A stretch of 64,000 bases of DNA from Gemmata sp051859125. GTDB taxonomy: Bacteria > Planctomycetota > Planctomycetia > Gemmatales > Gemmataceae. The notes under the pieces were generated by a model. It ran no database searches and was not told the DNA's origin. It saw only the letters and a list, made by a program, of their open reading frames with translations. The DNA is taken from NCBI RefSeq assembly GCF_051859125.1, contig NZ_JBHYGG010000101.1:1-64000 (forward strand), read 5' to 3'. Made by a program: the position numbers and the translations under genes. Shown here piece by piece: positions 15,268 through 25,800 of the stretch. Every line of letters starts with the position of its first letter. Position 1 is the first letter of the stretch.

Positions 15268-16379
15268 CCACGCGCACGCGCCGCCGCGGCTTCACGATCC
15301 TCGAACTGCTCCTCGCATCGGTCATCGGCTCGATGATCCTGGCCGGGCTGTACGTCGTCATGAACATGACGGTGAACCAGACGCAGGCGAGCCGCGACGC
15401 GATGGACGCCGAGTCCACGTCGCGGGCGGTGTTCAACAAGGTCGGCCTCGACCTCGCGAACGTCCTCGGGCCGGCCCCGCCGAAGTCCGGCGGCACCCCG
15501 GCGACCGGTTCGACGACCGGCGCGACCACGGGCGGCACCACGACCGGCGAGACAACGGCCCCGACCGACGACACCGGGACCGACCCGGCCGCGACCGACC
15601 CGGCCGCGACCGGTGCGTCCTCGGCTTCGATGGACCCGCAGGGGGGCACCCAGAACTTCCCGTTCCAGGTCGGGGTGCTCGGCACCGCGACGCAGTTGAC
15701 GATCTTCGCGAGCCGGGTGCCGGACGTGCTCGGCTCGCCCGGCGGGCTGGGCACGTCGGGCGGCGGTCAGGGGGCGAGCGACCTCGTCCGCATCGACTAC
15801 TGGAAGGGGTCCGGCGGCCTGTGCCGGCAGGAGCGGCCGTGGGTCACCGCCGACCAGGTCGGCAACACGTTCAGCTTCGACCAGGCGAACGAGGCCGTGA
15901 GCCTGATCGCCGACGAGGTGACCGAGGTGCTGTTCGAGTACTACGACGGCACGAGTTGGGTCGAGACCTGGGAGGGCGGCTCGGGCACGATCCCGACGCC
16001 CCCGGCGGCCGTCCGCGTGACGCTCGCGTTCTCGCGGCCCGGGGCGCCAGGGGCCGCGGCGCAGTCGCGTACCGTCTCGCAAACGATCCCGGTCCGCACC
16101 GCCCCCGGCGCGACCGTCCCCGAACTGGTCGACCCGGTCATCACGAGCGGCTCGACTACCACCGAGCAAGGCCCGGCGGCGCAGGACGCCGGCGGTACGA
16201 CGACCCCGCCCGCTGGGGGTACCACGACGCCGACCGGTGGCACGGGTGGGACAACGCCCAAGGGCGGTACCACCGGCGGGACGGCACCCAAGGGCGGTAC
16301 CGGCGGGACCACTCCCAAGGGTGGGACGACAGGCGGCACCGGTGGTGCGCCGGGCGGCACAAAGGGGGGCGGGCGATGA
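15264..16379 (+). CDS. gspJ: Minor pseudopilin GspJ-like with Thr/Gly/Lys repeat tail
   Basis: A 371-residue prepilin-like protein, nearly twice the usual GspJ length. The GTG start overlaps the gspI stop. Cleavage is expected at G9|F10 (RRRG|FTILELLLASVIGSMIL) with glutamate at +5. The globular domain includes FNKVGLDLANVL, an inserted Thr/Asp-rich low-complexity loop at about 72-115, and LIADEVTEVLFEYYDG with a beta-rich end near 260, as in GspJ. The last 65 residues are repeats of PKGGTTGGT/TPPAGG type, encoded by 27-30-bp imperfect tandem repeats. The tail and loop may be surface-exposed linkers. Placement before gspK supports the tip-complex role. Confidence 0.82.
   Translation: MTTRTRRRGFTILELLLASVIGSMILAGLYVVMNMTVNQTQASRDAMDAESTSRAVFNKVGLDLANVLGPAPPKSGGTPATGSTTGATTGGTTTGETTAPTDDTGTDPAATDPAATGASSASMDPQGGTQNFPFQVGVLGTATQLTIFASRVPDVLGSPGGLGTSGGGQGASDLVRIDYWKGSGGLCRQERPWVTADQVGNTFSFDQANEAVSLIADEVTEVLFEYYDGTSWVETWEGGSGTIPTPPAAVRVTLAFSRPGAPGAAAQSRTVSQTIPVRTAPGATVPELVDPVITSGSTTTEQGPAAQDAGGTTTPPAGGTTTPTGGTGGTTPKGGTTGGTAPKGGTGGTTPKGGTTGGTGGAPGGTKGGGR
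16195..16376 (+). repeat. Tandem repeats encoding the GspJ tail
   Basis: Imperfect tandem units of about 27-30 bases, built on GGGAC(N)9CCCAAGGGCGGTAC. They encode Gly/Thr/Pro/Lys-rich units and end just before the gspK start. Length variation between strains would be expected. Confidence 0.7.
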
Positions 16380-17962
16380 TCCTCACTCACCACCGCAGCA
16401 CAGAGCGCCCCGGCTACGTCCTGATCGCGGTCCTGGTCGTGATCGTGGTGCTGAGCCTCGCCGCGTACCGGTTCACCGACTCGATGTCGGCGGAGCACAG
16501 GGCGGCCGTTCGCGTGTCCGACGCGGCGCAGGCCCGCGCCGCCGCCGCGTCCGGCGTCCACTACGCCGCCGCGCTCCTCGCCGACCCGGATGCGTTCACC
16601 AACTACCTGGGCGGCGACCCGACGCTCGACAACGCCGAGATGTTCGGCGCAGTTCCCGTGCGGGTGGACCCGAACAACCCCGGCCGGAACGCTAGCTTCC
16701 GCATCGTGGCGGTGGCGATGACCGGGTCCGGCACCTACGAGCAGCGGGCGGCCGTGATCGACGAGGGCGCGAAGCTCAACATCAACGCCCTGATCGCCCA
16801 GGACAAGACCGGCGAGGTGCTCTACAACGCGCTCCTCAAGATCCCCGACATGTCGCCGGACACCGCCGACGCGATCGTCGACTGGGTGGACGCCGACGAC
16901 ACCCCGCGGATCAACGGGGCCGAGAGCGCGACCTACCAGTCGCTCGGCAACCCCTACAAGTGCAAGAACGGGCCGCTCAACTCGATCGAGGAGCTGCTGC
17001 TGGTCAAGGGCGTCACCCCGCAGTTGCTGTTCGGCACCGACCAGAACCAGAACGGGGCGGGCGACGACGGCGGCACCACGTCCCTGTCCCGCGGGTGGTC
17101 CGACTACCTCACGATCTACGGCCGCGAGGTCGGCACCGACTCGACCGGGCGCCTCAAGGTGTACATCAACGGCGACGACGTGGGGGCGATCTACGCGGCG
17201 CTCCAGGGCAGCGAGGTCGGTTCGGAGGTCGCCGCGTACATCACGGCCGTCAAGCTGTTCGGATCGACGAAACTCGACGCCAACGGCAACCCGATTCAGA
17301 AGGGCAAGGGGAAGGGCGGGCAGCAGAAGGTCGAGGTCGCCTCGCTCGACCAGCTCACGAGCGCCGTGGAGACCAAGCTCGGGAGCACGACCAGCAGCGG
17401 CCGGGCGGTGAACTCGGTGATCGACCTCGTGAACACCCGCGTGACGCTCCCCGGCACCGCGAGCGGCGGCGGGCAGTCGGCGACGGTCGTGTACAACTCG
17501 CCGCTCAACGACCCGAACAAGCTCCGCGAGTTGCTCCCGGTGCTGCTCGACCGGGTCGCCACCAAGGAGGCCGTGGAGGTGGTCCCGCGGCTCAACGTGA
17601 ACGCGGCCCCCCGCGAGGTGATCCTCGGGCTCCCGGGGCTGACCGACGCGGACGCGGACGTGATTGTCGGGGCGCGGGACGGCGTCGTGCCCGGCACCGC
17701 TGAGTACGCGACCGGGGCGTGGCTGGTGACCGCCGCGAACCTGACCCCGGAGAAGTTCAAGGCGATCGAGAAGTACGTCACGGGCCGGTCGATGGTGTAC
17801 CGCGTCCAGTCGATCGGCTACCTCGCCGGGGGCGGGCCGGTCGCCCGGGTCGAGGCGGTGATCGACACCAACCTCGGCGCGCCGCGGGTGATCTACTTCC
17901 GCGACCTCGGGGACCTCGACGCCCCCCGCGGCTTCCAGCCGCCCGCGAAACAGCAGCAGTAA
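16376..17962 (+). CDS. gspK: Minor pseudopilin GspK-like
   Basis: A 528-residue GspK-type tip pseudopilin; its ATG overlaps the gspJ stop (ATGA). The N terminus has a predicted cleavage after G13 (RPG|YVLIAVLVVIVVLSLA) but alanine instead of glutamate at +5, in line with GspK proteins that lack this residue. The periplasmic domain includes VIDEGAKLNINAL, IVDWVDADDTPRINGAES and PYKCKNGPLNSIEELLLVKG near 165-225, diagnostic of the GspK helical (SAM-like) domain, and a second LNVNAAPREVILGLPGLT motif near 405. The protein is longer than the roughly 320-residue enterobacterial GspK by an insertion around 245-395. It caps the pseudopilus in characterised systems. Confidence 0.88.
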   Translation: MILTHHRSTERPGYVLIAVLVVIVVLSLAAYRFTDSMSAEHRAAVRVSDAAQARAAAASGVHYAAALLADPDAFTNYLGGDPTLDNAEMFGAVPVRVDPNNPGRNASFRIVAVAMTGSGTYEQRAAVIDEGAKLNINALIAQDKTGEVLYNALLKIPDMSPDTADAIVDWVDADDTPRINGAESATYQSLGNPYKCKNGPLNSIEELLLVKGVTPQLLFGTDQNQNGAGDDGGTTSLSRGWSDYLTIYGREVGTDSTGRLKVYINGDDVGAIYAALQGSEVGSEVAAYITAVKLFGSTKLDANGNPIQKGKGKGGQQKVEVASLDQLTSAVETKLGSTTSSGRAVNSVIDLVNTRVTLPGTASGGGQSATVVYNSPLNDPNKLRELLPVLLDRVATKEAVEVVPRLNVNAAPREVILGLPGLTDADADVIVGARDGVVPGTAEYATGAWLVTAANLTPEKFKAIEKYVTGRSMVYRVQSIGYLAGGGPVARVEAVIDTNLGAPRVIYFRDLGDLDAPRGFQPPAKQQQ

Positions 17963-17977
17963 CCCGGAGGCGGCGAC

Positions 17978-19693
17978 GTGTCGAAGTTCATCGCGATCGA
18001 CCTGGACCCGCAGGGGCTGCTCGCCGTCGGCGGCACCGCCCGGGGCGGGCACGCGAAGGTCGAGCAGGCGATTACGTGGGTCGGGACCGAGGCCGAGGGC
18101 GGTCCGGGGCCGCTTACGCCCGAATCGGCGCGGCGGATCGGCGAGCAGCTCCGCGACCGGCTCAGGGAGGCCGGCATCGTGCCGGCCCCGGTGCTGGTCT
18201 CCGTCCCGCGGGACCGCGTCATCCTCAAGGAACTCCGGTACCCGGCCGTGCCGCTGCCCGAGGAGCCGAACGTCGTCCGGTTCCAGGCGATGAAGGAGTT
18301 GTCCGACGCGCCCGAGGACGTCGTCCTCGATTACGCGCCGCTGGGGGGCGACTCGGCGAGCGGCGAGCGGCGGAGCATGGCGGTCGCCGTGCGGAAGGAC
18401 CTGTTCCGCGCCGTGCAGTTGATGTGCGAGGCCGCGAACCTGCGCCTCGCCTCGGTCACGCCCCGGCCCTACGCGGTCGCCGCGGGGCTGGTCCGGGCGC
18501 TCGCAACAGGTGCGGCCCCCGAGGGGGAACTCAAGACGGGCACGGTCGCCGTCCTGGCGGTCGGGCCGGGCGGCGGCGAGTTCACCGTGAGCCGCGGCGG
18601 CGAGGTCGCGTTCACCCGGAGCGTGGCCGGAGCGGTCGTGGCGAGTGAGTCGCTGCTGCTCTCCGAGGTCCGCCGCAACCTGACGATGTACGCCGGGGCG
18701 AACCCGGGCCGCCCGGTGCAGGCGGTCTACGTCGCCGACGCGGGCGGCGAAACGGCGGGCCGCCTCGGCACCTCGCTGGGCGTCGCCGTTCAAGAGTACG
18801 ACCCGCTCGCGGGTGAGGTCCCCGCGGTCCCCGACGCGCAGCGGGGCCGGTTCGCGGGCGCGGCCGGGCTCCTCGCGGCCCGTGCCGCCGATGCGCTCCC
18901 GATCAACTTCGCCGAGCCGCGGGCGCCCAAGGCCGACGCCGACCCGGTCCGGCGGCAGCTCGTCCTCGTCGGGCTCGTTGCGGCCGCTGTGCTGGTCGGC
19001 GGCGCGCTCCTGGGCTTCATGGCGCTGAGCGCGGCCGACGACGACATCGCCCTGAAGACCAAGCAGCGGGACGACGCGAAGCAGCAGTGGGACGCGCTCG
19101 AGCAGGACGCGAAGCGGCTCAAGGCGGCCGAGGACTGGAGGGCCCGCCAGGTGGTGTGGCTCGACGAGCTGTACGACATGGCCGACCGGTTCCCGGTGGC
19201 CGGCGGGTTCCACGCCAGCAGCTTCGTCGGCAAGGCGCTGCCGGCCGACCCGAAGACCGGCAAGCAGGAGAACCAGGCCGCCGTCGAGGTGAAGGTGGCG
19301 GCCCGGAGCCCCGAGCCGGTCAACGCGCTGCTCTACAAGATCGAGGGCGACTCGGTCGGCCCGCCGCCGAAGAACCCGAAGGACCCCAAGGGGCCGCCGC
19401 GGTTCTACGTCGGGGCCGACAAGACCATCGGCGGGCCGTCGCAGGGCGAGGCAGGGGCCCGGGACTACACCGTGTTCGCCCGGGTAAACAACCGCCCGGC
19501 CGCACTGTTCACCCGCACCGCGGCGTTCACCCCGCCGTCCCGCAAGGGGTACCCGCCGGGGCCGGTGGCGAAGGAGGTCAAGGAGAAGGATCCGGCGGAG
19601 GCGAAGGAGGACAAGGAGGCCCCGTCCCCCCGACCGAAGGAGCCGGCGGAGAAGGAGCCGAAGGAGAAGAAGGACAAGGGTGGGGCCGAGTGA
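17978..19693 (+). CDS. gspL: PilM/GspL-like assembly protein with a transmembrane helix
   Basis: A 571-residue protein that joins a cytoplasmic PilM-like actin fold (about 1-315, starting MSKFIAIDLDPQG) to one membrane helix (327-350) and a periplasmic part, the layout of GspL or of a PilM-PilN fusion. A coiled-coil-like stretch (KTKQRDDAKQQWDALEQDAKRL, split here at about 360-382) follows the helix as in PilN. The last 55 residues are Lys/Glu/Pro-rich and unusual. GTG start with a strong CCGGAGG upstream. GspL recruits GspE to the membrane in known systems, so it probably couples the ATPase to GspM. The only doubt is naming: PilM/N or GspL. Confidence 0.8.
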   Translation: MSKFIAIDLDPQGLLAVGGTARGGHAKVEQAITWVGTEAEGGPGPLTPESARRIGEQLRDRLREAGIVPAPVLVSVPRDRVILKELRYPAVPLPEEPNVVRFQAMKELSDAPEDVVLDYAPLGGDSASGERRSMAVAVRKDLFRAVQLMCEAANLRLASVTPRPYAVAAGLVRALATGAAPEGELKTGTVAVLAVGPGGGEFTVSRGGEVAFTRSVAGAVVASESLLLSEVRRNLTMYAGANPGRPVQAVYVADAGGETAGRLGTSLGVAVQEYDPLAGEVPAVPDAQRGRFAGAAGLLAARAADALPINFAEPRAPKADADPVRRQLVLVGLVAAAVLVGGALLGFMALSAADDDIALKTKQRDDAKQQWDALEQDAKRLKAAEDWRARQVVWLDELYDMADRFPVAGGFHASSFVGKALPADPKTGKQENQAAVEVKVAARSPEPVNALLYKIEGDSVGPPPKNPKDPKGPPRFYVGADKTIGGPSQGEAGARDYTVFARVNNRPAALFTRTAAFTPPSRKGYPPGPVAKEVKEKDPAEAKEDKEAPSPRPKEPAEKEPKEKKDKGGAE

Positions 19694-19750
19694 CCCGCGA
19701 CCGCAGCGGTCCCCCGAATCCCACCGACCCCGAGACAAGGTTCCGACCCG

Positions 19751-21406
19751 ATGACCTCCCGCGAACGAACGCTGGCGATCCTGCTCCTCGGCCTCATCGC
19801 GCTCGGCGGCGGGGGCGTCCTCGGCTACTTCCTCGTGTACGCGCCGCTCGAAGAGAAGCGGGCGACCGCAAAGAAACTGGAGGACGAGGCCGGCGACCTC
19901 GACAGCAAGGCGGCCGCCGTGATGGCCGCCCGGCCGCGGATCGCCGCCGTGAAGCGGCAGAGCCTCCCGCCGGACGTGAACCAGGCCAAGGCCCAGTACA
20001 AGCTCCTGCTCGAACAACTCCTCCGCGACGCGAAGCTCACCGACCACAAGATCCCCGACATGCGGATCCTCGACAGCCGCGCGCCGGCGACGCCCGAGTT
20101 GGTGGTCGCGAGTCCGGTCGCGCCCGCGGGGACCGCACTACCGGCCGCGGCCGGGGCCCCGACCCTGGCCGCCCCCAAGGCCCAGAAGAAGCCCGCGTAC
20201 TCCCGGCTCGAGTTCAAAGTCGAGGTCAAGAGGGCCGACATCTGGCAGGTGGTGGACTTCCTCAAGGCGTTCTACTCGGTGGACCTGCTGCACCAGATCA
20301 CGTTCCTCAACATCACGCGCGACAACAAGCCGACCGACGCCCGCAACGGGCTCGACGTCCACCTCACGATCGAGGCGATCATCCTCGACCGGGCGGACGC
20401 GCGGAAGACGCTCCTGCCGCCGGACCCGGTGCCCGCCGCGGTCCTCGCGAGCACGCCCCGCGACTACTCGTTCCTGGCGTGGAAGGACATGTTCTACGGC
20501 ATCCTCCCGCCGCCGAACGTCGCCCCGCTCACGCTCGGTCGGATCGACAGTGTCACCCTCGGCCGCGACGAGAAGCCCGCCGAGGTGAAGGTGCGGCTGA
20601 CCGGCGAGGGGGCGACGGTCGCGCAGGTGGTCGCCACCGCGTCCGGGAAGTTGCTGCCCGAGGGCGAACTGAGGTTTGACCCGAAGACCGGCACCATCGC
20701 CATCCCCGGTGCCGGGACCGAGGAGACGCCGGACGGCGTGACCTCCACCATCTCCGTCGTCGCGACCACGACCGACGGGGCGACGGTGAAGCGGTCGTTC
20801 GACGTGTCCATTGCGAAGAAGCCGGTCGAGCCCGAGCCCGCGAAGCCCAAGGCCGACATCGCGTCGGCGATCCGCCTGGTGATCCTCTCCGGCAGCTCCG
20901 ACGGGGGACTCAAGGCCGTCATCTACGACGCCGCCAACCCGTTCAAGTACGAGGTCACGACGACCGGCAAGCGGGTCGAGGTCCGGCGGTTCTGGCAGGC
21001 GACCGGGAAGACGTGGAAGAAGGACCTGGACTACGACCACCCGGCCGGCGTGCTCGCGTTCGCGGACGACTTCTCGGCCACTAAGCGGACGTTCAAGGTC
21101 GTCGCGTTCGAGGGCGACGCCGTGGTGGTGTCCGAGTCCGGCCGCGCGGAGCCGCCAAAGACCGAAGGGCCGCGCCGCCCCGGGAGCTCGCGTTCGAGCG
21201 TCCCGAAGCAGGGGCCGGGCGAGCCACTCGCGGTGGTCGCGGGGAACCTGGCCACGGCCGTCCCGGCCCCCACCCTGTACCGCTGGACCCTCGGGAAGTC
21301 GCTCGGCGAGTTGGGCAAGCTGTCGCCCGACGAGGCGAAGGCGATCCTGAAGCGGGTCGCGGCCGACGGACCAGTCGTGAACGCGACCGTCTCGGCCGAC
21401 AAGTAA
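19751..21406 (+). CDS. gspM: PilO/GspM-like periplasmic assembly protein
   Basis: A 551-residue single-pass protein: a short cytoplasmic start, a membrane helix at about 7-29, and a coiled-coil-like LEEKRATAKKLEDEAGDLDSK segment (split near 33-53) leading into a ferredoxin-like region around 150-230, the PilO/GspM plan. The region is much longer than normal GspM (about 160 residues); the extra 300 C-terminal residues contain beta-rich repeats (GTIAIPGAGTEETPDG and a Lys/Arg-rich tail) of unknown role. It follows gspL by 57 bases and ends the secretion run. No gspC or gspD is adjacent, so the outer-membrane secretin is encoded elsewhere. Confidence 0.7.
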   Translation: MTSRERTLAILLLGLIALGGGGVLGYFLVYAPLEEKRATAKKLEDEAGDLDSKAAAVMAARPRIAAVKRQSLPPDVNQAKAQYKLLLEQLLRDAKLTDHKIPDMRILDSRAPATPELVVASPVAPAGTALPAAAGAPTLAAPKAQKKPAYSRLEFKVEVKRADIWQVVDFLKAFYSVDLLHQITFLNITRDNKPTDARNGLDVHLTIEAIILDRADARKTLLPPDPVPAAVLASTPRDYSFLAWKDMFYGILPPPNVAPLTLGRIDSVTLGRDEKPAEVKVRLTGEGATVAQVVATASGKLLPEGELRFDPKTGTIAIPGAGTEETPDGVTSTISVVATTTDGATVKRSFDVSIAKKPVEPEPAKPKADIASAIRLVILSGSSDGGLKAVIYDAANPFKYEVTTTGKRVEVRRFWQATGKTWKKDLDYDHPAGVLAFADDFSATKRTFKVVAFEGDAVVVSESGRAEPPKTEGPRRPGSSRSSVPKQGPGEPLAVVAGNLATAVPAPTLYRWTLGKSLGELGKLSPDEAKAILKRVAADGPVVNATVSADK

Positions 21407-21571
21407 AACGAAACTCGCTCCGCCGCGGGTCGTCCGGGCCGCTCACCGCGGCCCCCACTTCGACCTCCGCACCCCTTCTCATCCGGGCGGCGGGTTGCCG
21501 CCGCCCGTCGCACTGCCTAGCCTGTCCTCGCCACTCCGACACCAGCCACCCACTCACCCGCGGGACCGACC

Positions 21572-22798
21572 GTGAACGCACGCCGGCCATTCTGCCTTGC
21601 GCTCGCCCTGCTGGCGGCCGCCCTCGTCACGGCCGCGGGCTGCGGGAAGCGGCCGCACCCGATCGTCGACACGGGGCTCCTCAAGGTCACCGTGGCCACG
21701 CCGAAGGTCGACAAGGTGACGGTGTTCACCGACCTGACCGGGTCGGTCGCGGCCCCTCAGTCGGTCCAGGTCCGCCCGCGGGTCAGCGGGTTCATCCAGG
21801 ACGTGCTGTTCAAGGAGGGCGAGATCGCGATCGGGCCGTTCACCCTCCTCGGGGTCCCGTACGGTGGCTCGCCGCTGTTCAAGATCGACCCGGTGACCTA
21901 CCAGGCGAACCTGACCCAGGCCCTCGGGGACCAGGCCGTGTTCCAGGCGAAGCTGGAACTCGCCAAGGCCGACGAGTCGCGGGCCAAGGTGGCCTACGAC
22001 AAGGGGGTGACCAGCCAGCAGGACTACGAAAGTTACGCCGCCCACACCAAGGTCGCCCGGGCCAGCCTCGACGCGGCCGCCGGGCCGGTCATCGTGGCTA
22101 AGCAGAACCTCGGGTGGACGCTCGTGCGGGCGCCGATCACCGGCCGGACCGACAAGGCCTTTTTGACCCGCGGGAACGTAGTGGTCGGCGGCCAGACCCA
22201 GGGCACGGTACTCACCACCATCAACTCGACCGACCCGATGTACGTCTACTTCGACGTGGACGACCAGACGGTCGCGTTCTACCAGCGGCTGTTCAACGAG
22301 CGGGCACTGGAGCAGCCCGACCGGGGCGGCAAGATCCGGGTCGACATCAAGCTCCTCGGCGACGAGAACTACAACCAGTACGGTCCCACCGAGTACACCC
22401 GGCACGGGCTGGTCGACTTCGCCAGCAACGCGCTGAACCCGAACACCGGGACGCTGTCGGTCCGCGGCGTGTTCGAGAACTCCGACCACCTCCTGGTGCC
22501 GAACCGGTACGTCCGCGGCCGGGTGCCCCTCGGCAAGCCGATGGACAACGCGCTGCTCATCCCCGACGGGGCGGTCGCCACGGAACAGGATCGCAAGCTC
22601 GTGTACGCCGTCGGCCCCGACAACAAGGTCGTCGCCAAGACGGTCCGACTCGGGCCGCTGAGCAAGGGGCTACGGCTCGTCGAGTCTGGCCTCACCAAGG
22701 ACGACCGGATCATCATCCGCGGCATTCAGCGGGTGCAGCCCGGGGAGCCGGTCGAGCCCGAGGCGGGGACCATCGAGTACCCGGGGGCGAAGCCCTGA
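21572..22798 (+). CDS. RND efflux periplasmic adaptor (membrane fusion protein)
   Basis: A 408-residue adaptor linking an RND pump to an outer-membrane channel. The N terminus is an export signal ending in a possible lipobox (VTAAGC, Cys near 25), so a lipid-anchored periplasmic protein is likely. The lipoyl/barrel-sandwich half (RPRVSGFIQDVLFKEGE, split near 67-83, and the partner half around 190-205 TLVRAPITGRTDK) flanks an alpha-hairpin at about 115-180 (AKLELAKADESRAKVAYDK). Beta-barrel and membrane-proximal domains follow. GTG start. It is separated from the pump gene by 60 bases, forming an AcrA/AcrB-like pair. No TolC homologue or regulator is in the window. The substrate is unknown. 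Confidence 0.9.
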   Translation: MNARRPFCLALALLAAALVTAAGCGKRPHPIVDTGLLKVTVATPKVDKVTVFTDLTGSVAAPQSVQVRPRVSGFIQDVLFKEGEIAIGPFTLLGVPYGGSPLFKIDPVTYQANLTQALGDQAVFQAKLELAKADESRAKVAYDKGVTSQQDYESYAAHTKVARASLDAAAGPVIVAKQNLGWTLVRAPITGRTDKAFLTRGNVVVGGQTQGTVLTTINSTDPMYVYFDVDDQTVAFYQRLFNERALEQPDRGGKIRVDIKLLGDENYNQYGPTEYTRHGLVDFASNALNPNTGTLSVRGVFENSDHLLVPNRYVRGRVPLGKPMDNALLIPDGAVATEQDRKLVYAVGPDNKVVAKTVRLGPLSKGLRLVESGLTKDDRIIIRGIQRVQPGEPVEPEAGTIEYPGAKP

Positions 22799-22858
22799 CG
22801 CGGCGGCCCCGCCCGCCGCGCCTCCCGCGCCCCGCCCCGCCGACCCCAAGGACGCACG

Positions 22859-25800
22859 ATGTTCGCTCGGTTCTTCATCGACCGCCCCATCTTCGCGTGG
22901 GTCATCTCGATCGTGATCGTGCTGGCCGGGCTCGCCGCCGCGGTCACGCTCCCGGTCGCGCAGTACCCCGAGATCACCCCGCCGTCGGTCCAAGTGTCCG
23001 CGACCTACCCCGGGGCGAACGCGAAGGACGTGGCCGACACGATCGCCGCGCCGATCGAGCAGCAGGTCAACGGCGTCGAGAAGATGCTGTACATGTCGAG
23101 CGTCAGCGCCAACGACGGGTCGTACAACCTGACCGTCACGTTCCAGCTCGGCACCGACCTGAACATGGCCCAGGTGCTCGTCCAGAACCGGGTCCAACTC
23201 GCCACCGCACAGCTCCCCGTCGAGGTGCAGCGGCAGGGGCTGACGATCAAGAAGAAGTCGCCGAACATCCTGCTCGTCGTCAGCCTGTACAGCCCGGACA
23301 GCAGCCACACCCAGCTCGAACTCAGTAACTATGCCACGATCCAACTCAAGGACGAAATCGCCCGCCTCGACGGCGTCGGCGACGTGAACCTGTTCGGCCA
23401 GCAGGACTACAGCATGCGGGCGTGGCTGGACCCCGACAAGCTGAACTCGTTCAAGCTCACGACGACCGACGTGGTGAACGCGATCCAGGCTCAGAACGTC
23501 CAGGTGGCGGCCGGGCAGATCGGCCAGGAGCCGGCCCCGCCCGGCCAGGCGCTCCAGCTCACGCTGTCCACCCAGGGCCGCCTCACCACCGCCGCGGAGT
23601 TCGGGAAGATCGTGGTCAAGGCCGGGCAGACGAACTCGGACGGCACCCTCGGCGCGGCGGTCACGCTCGACCAGGTGTCGCGGGTGGTGCTCGGCGCGAA
23701 GAGCATGGACCAGCAGAATACGCTCGACGGCGGCCCGGCCATCGGCCTCGCGATCTACCAGCTCCCGGGGTCGAACGCGCTCGACGTCGCTGACAGCGTG
23801 AAGGCCAAGATGGACAGCCTCTCGAAGCGGTTCCCGGACGGGATCAAGTACGCCATCCGGTACGACACGACGCCGTTCATCACGCAGTCGATCGAGGAGG
23901 TGTTCCACACCCTGCGGGACGCGATCATCCTCGTCGCCATCGTGGTGCTGCTGTTCCTTCAGGACTGGCGGGCCGTGATCCTCCCGATGATCGACGTGCC
24001 GGTGTCCCTCACCGGCACGTTCGCGGTCATGTTCCTGTTCGGGTTCAGTCTGAACAACCTCACGCTGTTCGGGCTCGTACTGGCGATCGGCATCGTCGTG
24101 GACGACGCGATCGTCGTGCTGGAGAACATCGAGACGTGGATCGCGAAGGGGTTCGACCCGCGGTCGGCGACGATCAAGGCGATGGACGAGGTGACCGGGC
24201 CGATCATCGCCATCACGCTCGTGCTGAGTTCGGTGTTCCTGCCCAGTGCGCTGCTCCCCGGGATCACCGGCGAGTTCTTCCGGCAGTTCGCGCTGACCAT
24301 CGCCGCGGCAATGGTGATCTCGGCGACGAACGCCATGACGATGACCCCGGCCCGGGCCGTGGCGATCTTCGCGGCCCGCGAGCGGCACGCGCACAAGCAG
24401 GGGGCGGCCGCGGGCCACGGGCACGGGACCGAGGCGCTGCCGTGGTGGGGCATCTGCGCCCTGCTCGGGTGGCTCTCAGTCGTCGTCCTCGACCACTTCT
24501 TCCACCACCCCGCCGGGGCGAAAGGGTACGCGCTCCAGGCGGCCTACGCGGTCCCCGGCGTCGTGATCGGGTGGTTCGCGGCGGACCGGATCAACGCCTT
24601 CCTGGCGTGGGTGTTCAAGTGGTTCAACAAGGGGTTCGACGTCGTCACCCGGGTCTACGGCCGCACCATCGCCGGGTTCCTGCGGCTGGCGCTGATCGTC
24701 CTGGTGGTGTACGGCGGGCTGATCGGGCTGACGTTCTGGGGGCTGACGCACACCCCAGTCGGGTTCGTGCCGATGCAGGACAAGGGCTACCTCGTCGTGA
24801 GCGTGCAACTGCCCGACGCCGCCTCGCTCCAGCGGAGTTCCGCAGTGCTGGCCCGGGTGGACAAGATCTGCCGCGACGAGAAGGGGGTCGCCCACACCAT
24901 CGGCATCGGCGGGTACTCGCTGCTGCTGAGCGCGAACGGGTCGAACTACGCGAGCATGTTCGTGGTGCTGGAGGACTTCGACGTCCGCAAGGACGACCCG
25001 GAGAAGAACGGGTTCGCGATCCTGTTCCGGCTCCAGGACAAGCTCCGCCGCGAGATCCAGGACGCGGCCGTGCTCGTGCTGCCGCCGCCGCCGGTGGACG
25101 GGCTCGGCACGGCCGGCGGGTTCAAGATCATGGTCCAGGACCGCGGGAGCATGGGGTACGGCGAACTCGACAACGAGACCCTGAAGATGGTTCGCAAGGC
25201 AGATAAGACGCCGGGGATCGGCACCACCTCGACGCAGTTCAAGGCGGCCATCCCGCAGCTCTACGCCGACATCGACCGGACCCGGTGCATCCAGATGGGG
25301 GTGAGCGTCTCGGACGTGTTCGACACGCTCCAGTCGTACCTGGGCTCGACGTTCGTGAACAACTTCAACCTGTTCGGGCGGACGTGGCAGGTGAACGTGC
25401 AGGCCGACGCGCCGTACCGGGCATCGGCGGAGTACGTCAAGAACCTGCGGGTGAAGAACATCAAGGGCGAGATGGTGCCGCTCGGGTCGGTGGCCACGAT
25501 CCGCGACGCGACCGGGCCGGCGTTCGTGCAGCGGTACAACATGTACCCGGCCGCGGCGATCAACGGGAGCCTCGACCCCGGCACCAGCTCTGGTGACGGC
25601 ATCCGCATCATCGACACGGTCGCCAAGGACACGCTCCCGCAGCAGATGACGACCGAGTGGACCGAGCTGTTCTACCTTCAGTTGCTCGAAGGGGACTCGG
25701 CCATCTGGGCGTTCGTCGGGGCGGTCGTGCTCGTGTACCTGATCCTGGCGGCGATGTACGAGAGCTGGACGATGCCGGCGGCGATCATCCTGGTCATGCC

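Noticed and set aside
15941..20047. 1368-codon open frame on the minus strand across gspJ-gspM
   Set aside because: It crosses several real genes on the other strand and its translation is Arg/Pro/Gly-rich with no domain; typical GC-rich antisense artefact.
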